Shown here: piece after piece, positions 1-13,100 of the stretch
Layout: each line of letters starts with the position of its first letter
Position numbering within the stretch: the stretch's first letter is position 1
From: Lichenostomus cassidix
Taxonomy: Eukaryota > Chordata > Aves > Passeriformes > Meliphagidae
Assembly (NCBI GenBank): GCA_008360975.2
Contig: CM039183.1
Location: forward strand, 45,251,850 to 45,315,849
DNA: 64,000 nt
Direction: 5' to 3'
Translations under genes and position numbers: made by a program
Notes under the pieces: generated by a model
Databases searched by the model: none
Told to the model about the DNA's origin: nothing
The model's input: the letters and a program-made list of their open reading frames with translations, nothing else

Positions 1-689
1 CAGATGTATACTTAGCACTCCCAAACCACTACCTTTTCAGCTTAAAATGTTGCCATGTATCACAAGTGACAGCAAGGAGAAAGTAGCACTGTCCTTCCTA
101 TTTAGCAAGTGTACCCTTGTGTTCTCAGCCAGCTGTGTTGGTGTCCATTCCTAAGGAATTGCCGCCCAGTCAATCCGGTCTGGGGCAGCGCCTGACTCGC
201 TGTCAGGCTGCACTGTCACAGCACAGCACTAGCTTAAAGAAAGGTTTGCTTATGTGATGATGAGCAAGCTGGAAAGGTCTCTCTGCTGCTAGCTTGATAA
301 AAAGAAAAGAAAAAGTAAATGATTATCAATAAAGTGTGTTTGATTAGGTGTCACTGAGAGAAAGAAAATGCCATTTCATGTCACTTTTTAGAAAGCACAA
401 GGTGTGTAACTTTTAGGGATTGTTTTGCTCTTGACTAATCTTCAGATTCAATATTAAAATCTCAAACTTCCCAAAGGAAAGAGATTCTGCATCTTTTAAT
501 GAAAGATAAAACAACAATATAAACATACACAAATTTACAGAGAAAGGATCAACTTTAATACATCTGGAGTAAAAGGTGTTCTTTTTTTAAATATGGTATA
601 AAAATAAATGCAAGAAACATTAACAGAGAATATACAGACAACAGACAAAGACACAGGCTTTCTTTCTCAATGTGAATACATCAGTGAAA
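1..689. other. Flank downstream of RGS7, no gene seen
   Basis: AT-rich, with no exon, open frame with coding character or recognisable repeat on either strand. It is the sequence beyond the predicted RGS7 3' end. Confidence 0.5.
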
Positions 690-707
690 TGAAACCTTCT
701 GTGCTAA

Positions 708-713
708 TTTATT
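708..713 (-). terminator. Polyadenylation signal AATAAA (distal)
   Basis: Exact AATAAA on the minus strand, the last of two within the predicted distal 3' UTR of RGS7. T/G-rich sequence follows within 40 nt. Assignment as the used signal is inference. Confidence 0.45.
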
Positions 714-741
714 GTGCAATAAATGTGATGCCATATGTATA

Positions 742-747
742 TTTATT
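742..747 (-). terminator. Polyadenylation signal AATAAA (upstream copy)
   Basis: Exact AATAAA on the minus strand, about 350 nt after the distal stop codon and 34 nt before a second copy. The pair could give two closely spaced ends. Confidence 0.4.
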
Positions 748-1095
748 AATATATGCATTTTTTACATTTCTTCCAGTTTTTGATTGACGTATTTTTTTTA
801 ATAAACTGTGCCTAGCAGAAGCTTTTTTTTCACTGTACTTGAGCTTGCAGAAAATAAAAAGACACAGATCCAGCTTGATATGAAGGAGGAAGTGAGCAGA
901 CAGTTTTCGAAATGGAGGCATCGAAAGGCTAGAGAGTCCCTCGGAGTCTGTAATGCCTTAGTATACACAAAAGAAAACAAGTCAGGTCCTTGCTCATGCA
1001 ACATCTTGTTCTACTGTCCTCTGAGTCAGGCAATCAGTGAGCTACAAAGTATGTATAATGATTTGAGTCTGCTTCCATGCTACAAGGTGATCCTT

Positions 1096-1146
1096 TTAGT
1101 AGGACTGCACTAGACTGGTTAACCTCTTTGATGTGAGCGATTTCCC
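1096..1146 (-). CDS. RGS7: RGS7 alternative last coding exon (distal, GKSLTSKRL tail)
   Basis: 51 nt to the stop TAA at 1098-1096. Encodes [16 protein letters not shown]. The acceptor CTTTTCCTCAG is good. The tail is basic and lacks cysteine. A similar GKSL..KRLT.L.QS tail ends the paralogue RGS6 (from memory), so this is probably the ancestral terminus, and the proximal exon at 10138-10064 an RGS7-specific alternative. Confidence 0.92.
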   Translation of the reverse strand, partial: GKSLTSKRLTSLVQSY

Positions 1147-4100
1147 CTGAGGAAAAGATAAAAACACAAAACAAAAACAGAAAACAGAGGCATGATCACT
1201 GCAAACCTGTTCATCAGCAACCACTCAGTGTTGCCACATCACTCTCAAATAACTAGGGGCACCAACTGGAGTCTGTCAAATCTTAAACCACAGGAAGTCC
1301 TTAAACACCTCCACTGCCAGCCAGCCAGATTGTTTTGCAGAACAAGCCAGCAAATTTAAAGGCCGTTTTTCAAGGAGATTGATTTTGGCTGATGAGAAAC
1401 TGATGCTGAGGTTTTTGCTGTCAGTCACACCCAGAACTTGAAGAAGGCTACCGCAAGCAAGAGTGCCTTGTGCTGCAAAGATGAGTGTGCAAACTGCGGT
1501 AGCTCTGTCACAGAAGATAAAAAAGCTACTTTCAAGTTAAGGTAAGAAAGTAAGAGGCAGATTGCATATTGGTAGGAAAGCAGCTTTTCCATGAACACAG
1601 TTTGCTGAGACCATATTTACTATTTATAAGGAACACTGGTCAGGTGTATTACATGTGACTGCATAACACTGCTTTGAAGGGGCTGGATTTCCATATTGTT
1701 GTTTTCCTCATCATTCCTCCTGTGGCAAGGATGTGGTTTCAATTTTTTAACAAGTTCTTTTAATAAGGTGTTATGACTGTCCCTCAAGAGCTAGGTCTAC
1801 AGCCTGAAGAAGATGGTGTCAAGTATGTCACTCTGGTGTATTTCAGGCGGATTTGAGCTTTATCTGAGCCAGGCAGAAACCACAGAACAGGAATTAGCTC
1901 TCCTGCAGCCACATAAAAGGAGTTAGCTCTCCAAGGGCCACCCTACTGTGGCTCTGATCCAACAGAGGCAGAGCTGGCACAGCAACCTGACATCACAGGC
2001 ATACCCTGACAAAGTAACACAAATATATCATAAAACATTAAATACAAAATGGCTCTAACTCACCAGTTAGATATTTAATACTTACATTTATTATACTGTT
2101 CATTTTAAGTGCCCAATTGAAAAATATAAAACTGATTTCAAGAAAAATACAGTAAGAAATACTGTAACTATGGAGAGATGCTTCATTTTCTGCAGTAAAT
2201 GGTAAATGAACTTATTCTGCCATATGAATAAATTGTTAAGTTATCTGCAGTATTATAACTCAGTGGAATTACACAATTTAATATCTTTTGTCATTATCAA
2301 TTAAATTTATGCTCACAGGGATCTGTAAGTTGGTCTTGAGCATTTGCTCAAATGCAATATATCAGAGTGGGTCTTCACCAAAGGAAGAATAACTATTTTA
2401 TTCTTTGTGCTGTGAAATACAAGTTGAACAAATTAGGACGAATACTTCCCCTACAACATAATTTGAAAGGGAACTCATGATTTGTAATGTTGGGTTAGAC
2501 TGCTCATTCATCAGGTTCACCATATCACCTGACACTATTAATACTTTCTTCTTTGAAAGATGGAAAGTCTCCTTCGTGGCACTCTGTCTTCCCTGTATTT
2601 GCCACAGGGAGATACCTATATTAAATTCACAGCTTCTTAACACTTGTTAAACCTTGAATTATGTTTTCCTCTAATGCATCAGGCATAGTGTTATAGTAAG
2701 ATATCTTCTCTTTCTAAATAGCAAGAAAAGCCTCAACAGCAGTGTGGCCTTGGAATACAGTTTAAAACAGCATGTCCAAAATTAATGTTTTGTTAGACAA
2801 TTTTATTAGACAATTAATGAATTTTGGTGCTAGACATAATTTCAGAAAATATTGAACATATGCTTATCTTTGCCTTTCATTAAGTTTTTTTGCATTTAAT
2901 TTTACAGGTGAACAGGCCTGGCTACTTTCTGTAAACATGTATGAGTCCCCTCTAGTACTGAACAGCATAACCCACTTAATTAAAATATTAAAACCCGTTA
3001 GTTACAATTTGCTCAATACTGCACTGGAAAGCTGCATAAACCCTTGTTGTCATATAAAATTTGTGAAATAATTGTTTATTATTATTTGCAACTATTAGTT
3101 AGGAGTTTCAAAATTCCCAGAATTTTTTGATGGACCGTAATCAAATTCTACCATCTCAGGAATGAATTATGTTACCACATAAACCAGGAAGTTTTGACCT
3201 AAAATCAGGCCCAAAAGTAGTTATTTGTTGATCTGATTTTGGTTAATTTTTTTTCATACTGTTTGAATTCAATATTTTTTCATATTGTTTTTTCATTATT
3301 GTTCGAATTTTTTTCAAATTGTTTGAATTTTCCTCTAGAGAGACAGTGAGCTGTCATGACAATTCTTTGTCTGTATTCCACATCTCTTGCTCCCTGGATA
3401 TTTCTGGTCTTTGGGTATTTTTTCTCCAAAGCCCTACAGTGATCCGGAACTCTCTGGATGGTCCTCTCCTTCATCTCCCCTCCCTGCCTCAGAGAAATCT
3501 TTATCTGAACAACGACAACAACAACAACAACAAATGTTTTTTTCAAGGCATTAGTAGTTCTAATTTATGATCACATTGGAAAAGTGACAGCTTAGAAGAT
3601 CTGCCCTCCTTAAGAGATCTTCTTCAGTGCTTAGTCTGAATCATATTAAGTTCTCTGATTAAGAAAATAAGCTTTTAATACACAGAATCCATTGCAGCCC
3701 CAAATACAGAATCGTCACATCTTATTAGATCTGCGGGGACTTGTTATTTTCCATTTTACAAAATATTCCTTTCAAACTCTGCTCCAGAGTATACTTCTAC
3801 TTTAGCTCTCTATGGTAGAGTTTCATAATTACTGCTTCCAGGAGACTTCCAGATTTACTCAATTTCAGACTGATGTAAGGATCATCCATTGTGGGTCATA
3901 ATTCAAGAGCTGAGCCTAGTTATCTCTTTCAGACACAATGTTAAGAGCATTGCCATTAGCCAGATTTTGATACGGGAACCTGCATATAACAGACCAGTTT
4001 TCAGAGTTGTAGCATGTGAAGATATTTCCTGTTCTAATGAGATTAAAGAAAATTGGGGGGGATGTCAGAAGTAGTAGATGCTTGTCGGAATAATGAAAAG

Positions 4101-7100
4101 GAGATTCTTAATATTTTCAATATATTCTTGCCATCAACATTTTGAAGCATATGGCCAAACTCTAATGAGGATTAGGATTTTTTTGGCTGTATTAGCACAC
4201 TTTGAACATAACAATTAAAGTTACTTAAGACTTTTATTAATGCAGAAGCCAAAGTGAAACCCCGCACACATACACTGACAAGGGAGTCAGAGTACCAGAA
4301 GGCAACACAGCAGCTGGAGTTAACAAGTACGTCTAAAAGTACAAAACCACTTGGCCTAAGCATTCAGTCCCTATTTGAGAATATTAACTGTTTGACATAG
4401 AGTTGTTCTTCTGACTTTACTTCTAGAAAATTATGGGGGGAAAATTGCAAAGATACATGCAGATTTATGAGTTGCTAAATACGGTTGTGCTGACTGATCC
4501 ATTTATGCAGCATGACACTAACACCTCTAATAATCCAGCAAAAAAGTCAGCAACAACCTCAGTACATATGTGGCTTATAAGAAATCAATATGAAATGTAT
4601 ATAAGGCCTGGAGTGTAAATGTATGATAGAGAAAGATCATGTCTTCTCTTTTTGGAAGATTACTTCTCTTCCTTTCTGCTAAGCAACCTCAATGGTTCCT
4701 TTTTCATGTTTCTTTATTGTCAGTGCAGATGCTACTCCCCAGGACCTATACTAGTAGAACTAGAAAAGAGAACTCCATGCATCTGGTGGGGAAAGAGAGA
4801 GATAGCATGAACCCCACGGTGAGCAAAATGAGATGTGGAGTGAGAAGCAACCCTCTTTGGTCTCCATCTGCTCACGTGTGAAACTCCAGCAGCACACCAT
4901 CAGCTCAGCCAGACTGGCAGGGAAAGCTTCCAAATGACATTGCAGTGCACTACACACAGAGCTGGTACATAAACACTCCCTGACAGGACCACATCTGAAT
5001 AGTCAGGGGAGAAGAAGCAGCCAATCTCTTTCCATGTTGCTTCACTAGCACAGGGGAGTTGCTTTGGCACTGCTCAGGGGGGCAGAATTCTGCTTCAGTT
5101 TCCACAGCAGCAACAGGATGCTGCTCTAAGCCACCTGTGCAGGTATACTTCTCTTTCAGATGTGAGGAAGGGGACAAGGTTAGTATTTACTGAATTTGGG
5201 GCACAAGTTGTCATCCCAGCTGCAGTGCTAAGTGGTTACATGTGCAGGAAAATCCTGCCTCTGGCTGGGATTTGCAGGCCTTTATTCCCTTCTCATTAGG
5301 GCTCTACTGTTTCCTGCAATGCTCTGAGGACAGGAGGCAGCAGCTGAATAAATGCTTTCCACTTTTGGTTCACTCCAAATCCAGTGACAGTCTCCATTTC
5401 TTTCTCTTTTTGCACTTATTTTTGCATTTACCAATGTGCTGCTCTCATTTGTGATTAACCTAAATACTGTAGCCACATGGGGTAGTCTGAACTTGAATAA
5501 CCATCAAGTGTAGGTTTCCAAGAGACTGATGCACAAGAAAAATATTTTTAGTATGTTTGTCCTGGGCCTGACTCCTCAAGTTTCCATACCTCTGCAGTTC
5601 TCGCTCCTGCAAATAGCCTAAGAATTAGGCAAATGTTTTTCAGCTGGGAAATGGCAGACACTGGCCCAATACCTCACCAGTGCTGGCTCTTCACTTGGAT
5701 GAACCTGGCTGTGCAAGTGCTACTCCTCAGCTCCTCTCTTCCAGCACAGAGCACAACAGCTTAGCTCCAGTCACTGCGGAACAGCACAAGGAGGTCAGTC
5801 CTCACTGACATATCTTTGTGATTTTCCTCTGTGAGTACAATTTTTAAAAATCCTAAAATTATTTTTTTGTTACTATTTAGTAGCCCAAAATAAAAATTTC
5901 AATTATTTTATTTGTTCTTTTTAGTCAAACATCAATAAGACATCTCTTTCCTGAAATGGTAAAGGCCTTCATTTCTACAAATACTTATTATTTTCATTCT
6001 TGTTTTGCATTAGTCAAATAAGTAGCTTTATAATTTATTTTTCTTCCGACTAGCTTTTTTTTTTGTTGTTTAAATTTTGGGAATAACCTGTAAGTAGATT
6101 CAAAATGAGATCCCACATCTGATACCACATTGAAGTTCTTGGACAATGCTATACCTGAGCAAAATCCAGCCTTCAGCAATATTTCAGGACTAGATGGACT
6201 TTTGGTGCAGCAGAGTAGGACCTTGTGTACATAAGTTTTACATATTCATGTAGAAAAATTTCTTGATTAACAGATGAAACTGATTATTTATCTGCCTTGT
6301 TTCTCAATAAAGGGAGGGATTTTAACATGACAAGAGATTACACTTGCTGAAGCATCTAGAAAGTCAATGACCCACTGATAAGGACTGAGGAAGCTACTTT
6401 TATGAGTTTTAATTTCCATCTCTAGGCCATAATTCACAATGTCACGTTAAGTGACGTTGCCTTGAACCTCAGTGAAAATGTGCTCTGCTCAATGGCCTTC
6501 TCATTTCTCATCTTATGCATGAAATGGTATATGGTTACTGGTTTGGAGGGGAGAAAAAATTCAAAGGGCCCTGGTCAGCAAGTTCTTCCAGGTAAGTGGG
6601 AGAAGAAAGCTGGAAAGGATATGGGTAATATAAGATATAATGGTTTTAAACTCTGAATTATTAATTCTGTCTTTTTTACATCTTTTTTATGAGGTTGTGA
6701 GTGGAGATAATAATAGTTTGATGGCTCTCTAGTTTAATATATTAACTGAATTTGGTCTGTTTTTTACTGGCTGTACTTCCACAAGACCTCACAAACTTAC
6801 AACAAGCAGGTTTTTTGTGTTCTTTGTAACTGTGCAGCAACAGATGAAATGCTAACACTGATGGTGGTGTCTGAAGTCATGGCACCAATACATTAGGATG
6901 GAGTATTTCCCCCCAGGCAGCTCTAAGGAGGGAGACTACCCCTTCTTGCCCCACTAACTCAGTTCCTGGTGGGACAAGGAAATTTGCATGAAGTAGAAAT
7001 TAAATTAGCCCACTCGCCCTGTAAAGCAGATCCCTTTGTCTCAAGGGTTCCAGACCAGGAATCACAACTAAGCACCAGGCTGGGACTCACCAAGTCCTGC

Positions 7101-10100
7101 TCAGTCTGCCACTGTCACAAATCCTGCACACACATGACAAATTACAGACAAAATTGTTCCTTGAAGAACCTTTTCTTTCCCATAACTATTACCAGTGTAT
7201 ATTCACCTGGTATTTTTCCCCTGTAATGTAGATATTAGCATTTGAGGTAGAGGAAATTTGCTGAGCTTTTTAATTTTTAATTTTTTAATAGTTTTTTCCC
7301 CATGTGAATTCTTCAAAAGACTTTCAGTTTTTAAATGCCAGAGAAACTGCTGATTTCAGTCTCTCTACTGCTTTAGCATGGAATGAGATCCTCCTGCTCC
7401 ATCACTTAGACCTTTAACTTCCCTAGTCCCTTGGGGAGCTGCAGATGACTGGATTTTTATTACACTCCAAGAGAAAGCTGAGGGGCTGAGCTAGGCAGGA
7501 GGAGCACAGAGCTCACTGTCACTGCTCCATGTGCCTGTGACCCCTGTGGCTGCCTGTGCTAGTCCAAGGCAATTCACTTATCCAACAGTTTTATTCCAGT
7601 AGCACTGAAGTGGATGTGCTCTATATTTTTGCACAGTACCTGGGAGTGTAAGTGAGGCACACCAAGAATAGCTGGGGTTACTACACAGATGCAAACTATA
7701 AAGTGTTCAGTAATAAATATTACATACAGCAAATGCCAGTTTGCTATTATTTCTGTATATTTTATGTGAATGCAGACCTGTTTCTAACGCTATCCATCCT
7801 GTCTATTGCAGACTGCCAAAGGCATTAGCAATTTTGCACTATAAAATCTAAAGAGCAGCTAATTAGTCAGTTTTCAAACTGAGCATTTAGGCCTTTCATG
7901 AAGTGCACCAACTTCTTGAAATTTTTCTGTAAAGAAAACTCTTCAATGTCAAAGAAATGCAGAGCTGAGCCTAGAGTATAGCTCCACTTCTATTTTTTCC
8001 CCATCAGACTGAAATAATGACTCATTATAATAGGTTATTTCCATGTAATTCATGAAATAGTACAGAGTAATTGCCCTCTACAAAGTTTCTAAACTTTCTA
8101 GTTTAACAAATGCTTTCTGTAGCAAGTGTAACCCAATTTCAATTAACATTGATCAGGACCCTTTTAGAGTCAACAAATCAGATTATGAATTACAAGCCCA
8201 TCTTCTCAGATTGAGTCCCTAGACACAGCCAAGGTTACTGGGTTTATTTTAAACACTTCAAATGGAAAAAACTGAGATCTAGTTTAGTTCAATACAAACC
8301 CACTGTGAAATAAGTGAGGGGAAAAAATCCAGTGAAAATTAGTCTAAATATTGCAAACCATCAGAGAAGAGAAACTGTAATTTTCATCTCACTAAATCAG
8401 AGATGATAGCTTTTATCCAGGTTGTAGAAGACTCTTTTCACACCTATCTTCTGTATTAATCAGATCTATCCCACAGTCCCTCACTTCACAGTCGATCAAG
8501 TTAATCAGTACACTGCAGGATATTCTGAGAAATGTTTCCCTCATCCCTGCTGGTTGAAACCACTGCATCAAGGTAGATAATTACATAATATAAACTCATC
8601 ACAACCAAGAACAAGAGTGGAAGAACAAGGATGCCTGGTGGAAAGGGGTCCTGAGGAAGTGGGTGACATGAATTCAGTCATCTTGGAAAAAAGGTTTGCA
8701 TTTGAGCATCCTGATATTCTGGATTAATTTGCAAGTCTCAGGCCTGTCAGTCTAATAGAGAATATAGATCTAGCAGTGACATATTTTTCTTTCATACTTG
8801 ACCCGACTTGACAGACTCCACCCAGATTAACAGGTAGTAGTTGGAAAAAAAAAGCAAACCCACAGATTTTATTTCAGAGCTTGCTCTGTGGGGAGGAAAA
8901 AAAAAATCCCCTTCTTCTATTGAAGTACTAATGTCCAGAAATCCTCTTTTTCATTTCTAGTTCACATCTGGTTCATTGGGCCTGCCTTGCATCTCTGGCA
9001 CACTGCTGTTCTGGTATTTCTGCCCTGAGATTAGCAGGATGAAAATCAGGCATGGCTGATTTTTTGAGGCTGCAGTGTGTGTGCCCAGAGCTGCTGGTTT
9101 ATCTGTAACACTGCTCTGGGAGCGACTTCAGTGTCTCGTGGTCTCGTTTTCACCTTTTCCCTTTTTGCGCTGCATTCCCACCCCATCTCCCTGCAGCCTG
9201 CTCTTTCTCTCCTCATGGCCACCTGCTTACATAATGTTTACCACAGCCAATTCCTGACCCATGGGCTGCTCAAAATGCCATGAATAAATGCAGCACTGCA
9301 GCTCGCCAGGCACTGTGACTGGGAAAAATCCAGCTCTCAGAGGTCCCAAGGTATTACCCACTCTATGCACTCTCTTTTACAGACTTTTTATTAACATGGA
9401 ACTTCCTACTGAATTATAATGGAGTTATCATGTATAATGCTATCATGTACAATGTTGTTTTATAGATTCAACCTGTTTAGACAACACACAAATCACACTG
9501 CAACATGCTATGGCAACACCACCATGCAAAACATAGGGGTTTTTGTTTCAAACATTGGGATAGTTTCCTTTGTGGCTGTTTATTTACTTTTAGCGTCCTT
9601 TACTGACTTTGTCCCATTGAATCCAAATTTCTTCCTGATTACAGTGGATTCAAAGCATATTACAGGAAGCCTTTACCTATAAGAAAGTAGTTAAAGAATT
9701 ACTGTTTTGGTTTAAAATGTGAGATATTCCCACAGCTTCACAAAACTTTCACTGTGTTTGTTTCTTTTTTTGAATACTGGAAACTATATATATGTTTTTT
9801 TAAGTACTTGAGGCAATACTCTTGAGCCTCACTGTAGGGGAGACAGTTTCTGACAACTGCTTCTCCTTCCCTAGAAACTAAAAAAACAAAAACCATGATC
9901 TTTGCTGAAAGCTCTCATATTTTTCATTTCAACACACACAGCTCCACTAACCAAGTCACAGAAAAAGCCACAGACGCACACACACACACAGCAGCGTCAC
10001 CTGCACAATTCAACAGACAATGCAGACAAACTTGAGTATAATCCAAGATCTTTCTACCTCTTTTCATAACAGGTTAGTGCTCGCCCTCAGTGTTGGCGTA

Positions 10101-13100
10101 CAGTTTTTATGGCATGGAAAAATAGGGATGTTTCTGCCCTACAAAAATAAATGCGTTGAATTCTTTAGTTTGAATTTTCACAATGTAAAAAAATAACTCC
10201 AAATAAACTGGATAAGTAAAAAGAATCCCAAATATCACTAAATCAGTGGATCTTTTGGCAGGCAGCAAAAGAATGCCCACACAAAATCTACCAGCCTTCA
10301 TTTTTTTTTTTTTACCTTGGAGAAATAGCTTTCGAAAGTTATACATTGAAAAGAAAAAAATCAGTTCTTGTAGTCCATTATGAAAATGAATCCAAATCAA
10401 ACCCTTGCACATAAGCAACATGAATTCTTTGGTCCTGCAGAAGCTGTGTTAGACATTAAGGAAAATGGGGAAATTATTATTGTTTATTTTTCCTTGTGCC
10501 AAATTAAAAAAAGAGGGGGACAGTCTTTTTTAGTAAAATAAAAAGAAGACAGGATGGAAATCCAATGTATTAAACTGTTTTAGACTTAGTATTTCGGAAG
10601 GCACCAGAAAATTAACAACATCAAGTATGTTTTCACAGATTCCTTACTAAAATTATAGGGGGCAAAAATTACTAATTTCATGCTTCCTAATGCAAAAAGC
10701 ATGGCTCCCAAAGGTCTATTGCTCCATGTATGACTATTGACATCAGTGGGAAAGGGACTAGGGAGGAAGGGTTGTAATGAAAGCATATTATAAACCTGTC
10801 ATTCCCAGGAAAATTCACAGGCTGTGATGAATACACTTTTAGCCATCAGGTCAGAGAAGCAAAAGGGAAAGTAGGGATCAGTGAGGGGAAGGGGAGAAGG
10901 ATGTCCCATCAGGCTTACTAGTCTTCCGAGGCAACAAACTTACCACATTGCGTGTGAATTTCTCAAAAGATGTTCGACGATCCAGAGTGTTTTCCAACTT
11001 AAATTTGAAATAAATAAAAGAAAAGAAACAAAAAGAAAAAGGAGGGGAAAAAGAAAAGCAAGAACAATGGAGTAGAAAAGAAGGTTTGATGAAACAATGG
11101 ACTGCAAAACAAAGTTTGTATAAATCAGGAAGCAAACACAGGTATGAGGCTGTAATGGGACTTGGCAAAACAGGGGATGGGCAAAGCAGATATAGTACTA
11201 GACAAAAATAATTTTTCATGGGGACCAAACTGGTTTGAATTTAAAGAAAAACTGAAAGTAAAAAGAAATAATGAAGTGCACATCTTGTGTTAATGAACTG
11301 ACATTCACAAACTTAAGGACTTCACACGGACAGTTGAAGCTTTCTGGTATTTTCAACATCTCTCTCTATATTGGATCTTCAGAAATCAATGTTTGAACAA
11401 AAAACAAAATCACACAGTACTTTCATATAATTTTAGGTTGTCATTATAAACAACAGAATGCTACGGTGTTAATAACTACCTTGTTCCAGTCACAATCGGG
11501 GCCCTGATTTTGCAAGGCACAGGGCTCCCAGCTGATTCTAGGAGATTACTGTTTAGAGCCCACTAATAGAATTATTTATCATCATGGAAATCTGCATTGT
11601 ACAAGCTGCTCCACATACTCTGGGCTGTGGCTGTTCAAATCCCACTCCATAATCTGGACTTTTCTAAGCAAATATTACATACCAAGACACGAACCTCTGT
11701 TTGCCAAAGTGTGACATGATCAGTCTTTCAAGTCAGATTCCTAGCCTACTCAAAACTATTCATATAGTAATAGGGAAAGAAACCAAATTAGGAAGCCCCT
11801 AGATTTACAGTTGAAATTAGAAGTTATTCATATGAATAAGATTGTTTCTAAACGCATTCTGTAGCTTTCATAGGTGGAATAAAGAGAACAACAATTATTA
11901 CATAAGCAAACTTGCAAACATGAAAGACTATTCTTCTGGGATTTTATTTTATTTTTTTAATGTATTTGTAAAGCACTTTGCAATTTAAGGTGCTTCATAA
12001 CAGAGAAAACAGTACAATATGGGATGTAAAAATAAAAATAAGTTTTGCTAGATTAACTTATTGAAACATGCCCGCATGCAGGATATATACACATATATGT
12101 ATATTGAACTCCTGTGTGTATGTGACCCTCCAAAAACGCCAAGCTGGTCACCTACCAGATATCCAGTTGCACTGGCACAGGGGAGAGAAGACTGAGTATT
12201 GTTGCAAACATAACCACTGCTTTGCACAGTGGCAAGACAAAGGCAAGATGGACCAATACCTTTTTCTTGGCCTGTAGCAGCTCCTGGTAGGCACTGGATC
12301 GTATAAAACGAGGATAAGAATCACTTTTCATCAGTTTGTAAATGTGCTCCTGAAAAGGAAAGGAGGAGCTGTTACTCCCATGGAAGAGGACAGATGTAAA
12401 ATGGGAGGCAGTCACAGGTTTTGGCTGTGGAATGCATTCCAGCCAGCACTACTATGAATAGGAATTTTGAGTTCTGAAGCCAAGGCTGAATTGCTTTCTA
12501 AAAGCACAAATGCCACCCATTTCTTATGTATAATTACACAAAACACCTTTATTTAATTTATAGACCAAATTTGCAGTACAAAATTATTTTCTAAGGATTG
12601 ACAACTGAGTCCTAGCTTCAGGCCCAACTTCAAACCTCCCTTACATTAGTTAGTTAAGCTAAGTGATGAAATTAAGAGCTGTGGGTCCTTCCTCATCAGA
12701 TTTTCTGAATTAGTTGCTGGAGATACTCTTGTGATTTCAGAGGCTGGGAAGAGGCACTAGGTTTTCAATTCAGCACCACATATAATTGCTTAGGTTAGTG
12801 AGGATTTCCCCTGGCTACTCTTGAAAACATCCTTTTACAGATGTTGAGTCTGCACTCCAGCTAACAATACAAAAAGGAAAATACATATGTAAATTGAAAA
12901 ACAGTTCCAGGCTAATCTAATTTTCAAGATATTAGCTCTTCAGAGGCATATGAAAATTTGGAAACCTTTATTCAGTAAAAAAATGACAAGAACAGCTTAA
13001 AAAACTTTTTATTTTGGAGCATTCTGAAAAAGGTGAAAACCAAAAACTCCATGATGTAGAACACTTGATAATTTTAGTTTGAATTATAAGCTAGAGACAA

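Larger units (their letters stand above)
690..1095 (-). other. RGS7: Predicted 3' UTR of the distal RGS7 transcript
   Basis: The untranslated region runs leftward from the TAA at 1096. Two AATAAA hexamers on this strand, 747-742 and 713-708, lie about 350-390 nt after the stop, followed by T/G-rich sequence, so cleavage near 690 is the simplest reading. A longer UTR cannot be ruled out. Confidence 0.45.
1147..10063. other. Interval between the two RGS7 last exons
   Basis: Intron for the distal transcript; its right end is probably 3' UTR of the proximal one. Holds a (CAA)n run at 3508-3534, a (CA)n run at 9977-9990, a short near-duplicate at 9425-9455 and possibly an old repeat remnant near 6178-6225. 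No exon recognised; the open frames here are short and lack any conserved motif. Confidence 0.6.

Noticed and set aside
6178..6225. Sequence GGACTAGATGGACTTTTGGT resembling a repeat tail
   Set aside because: It recalls a phrase seen near the ends of some sauropsid repeats, but it is too short and isolated to name a family.
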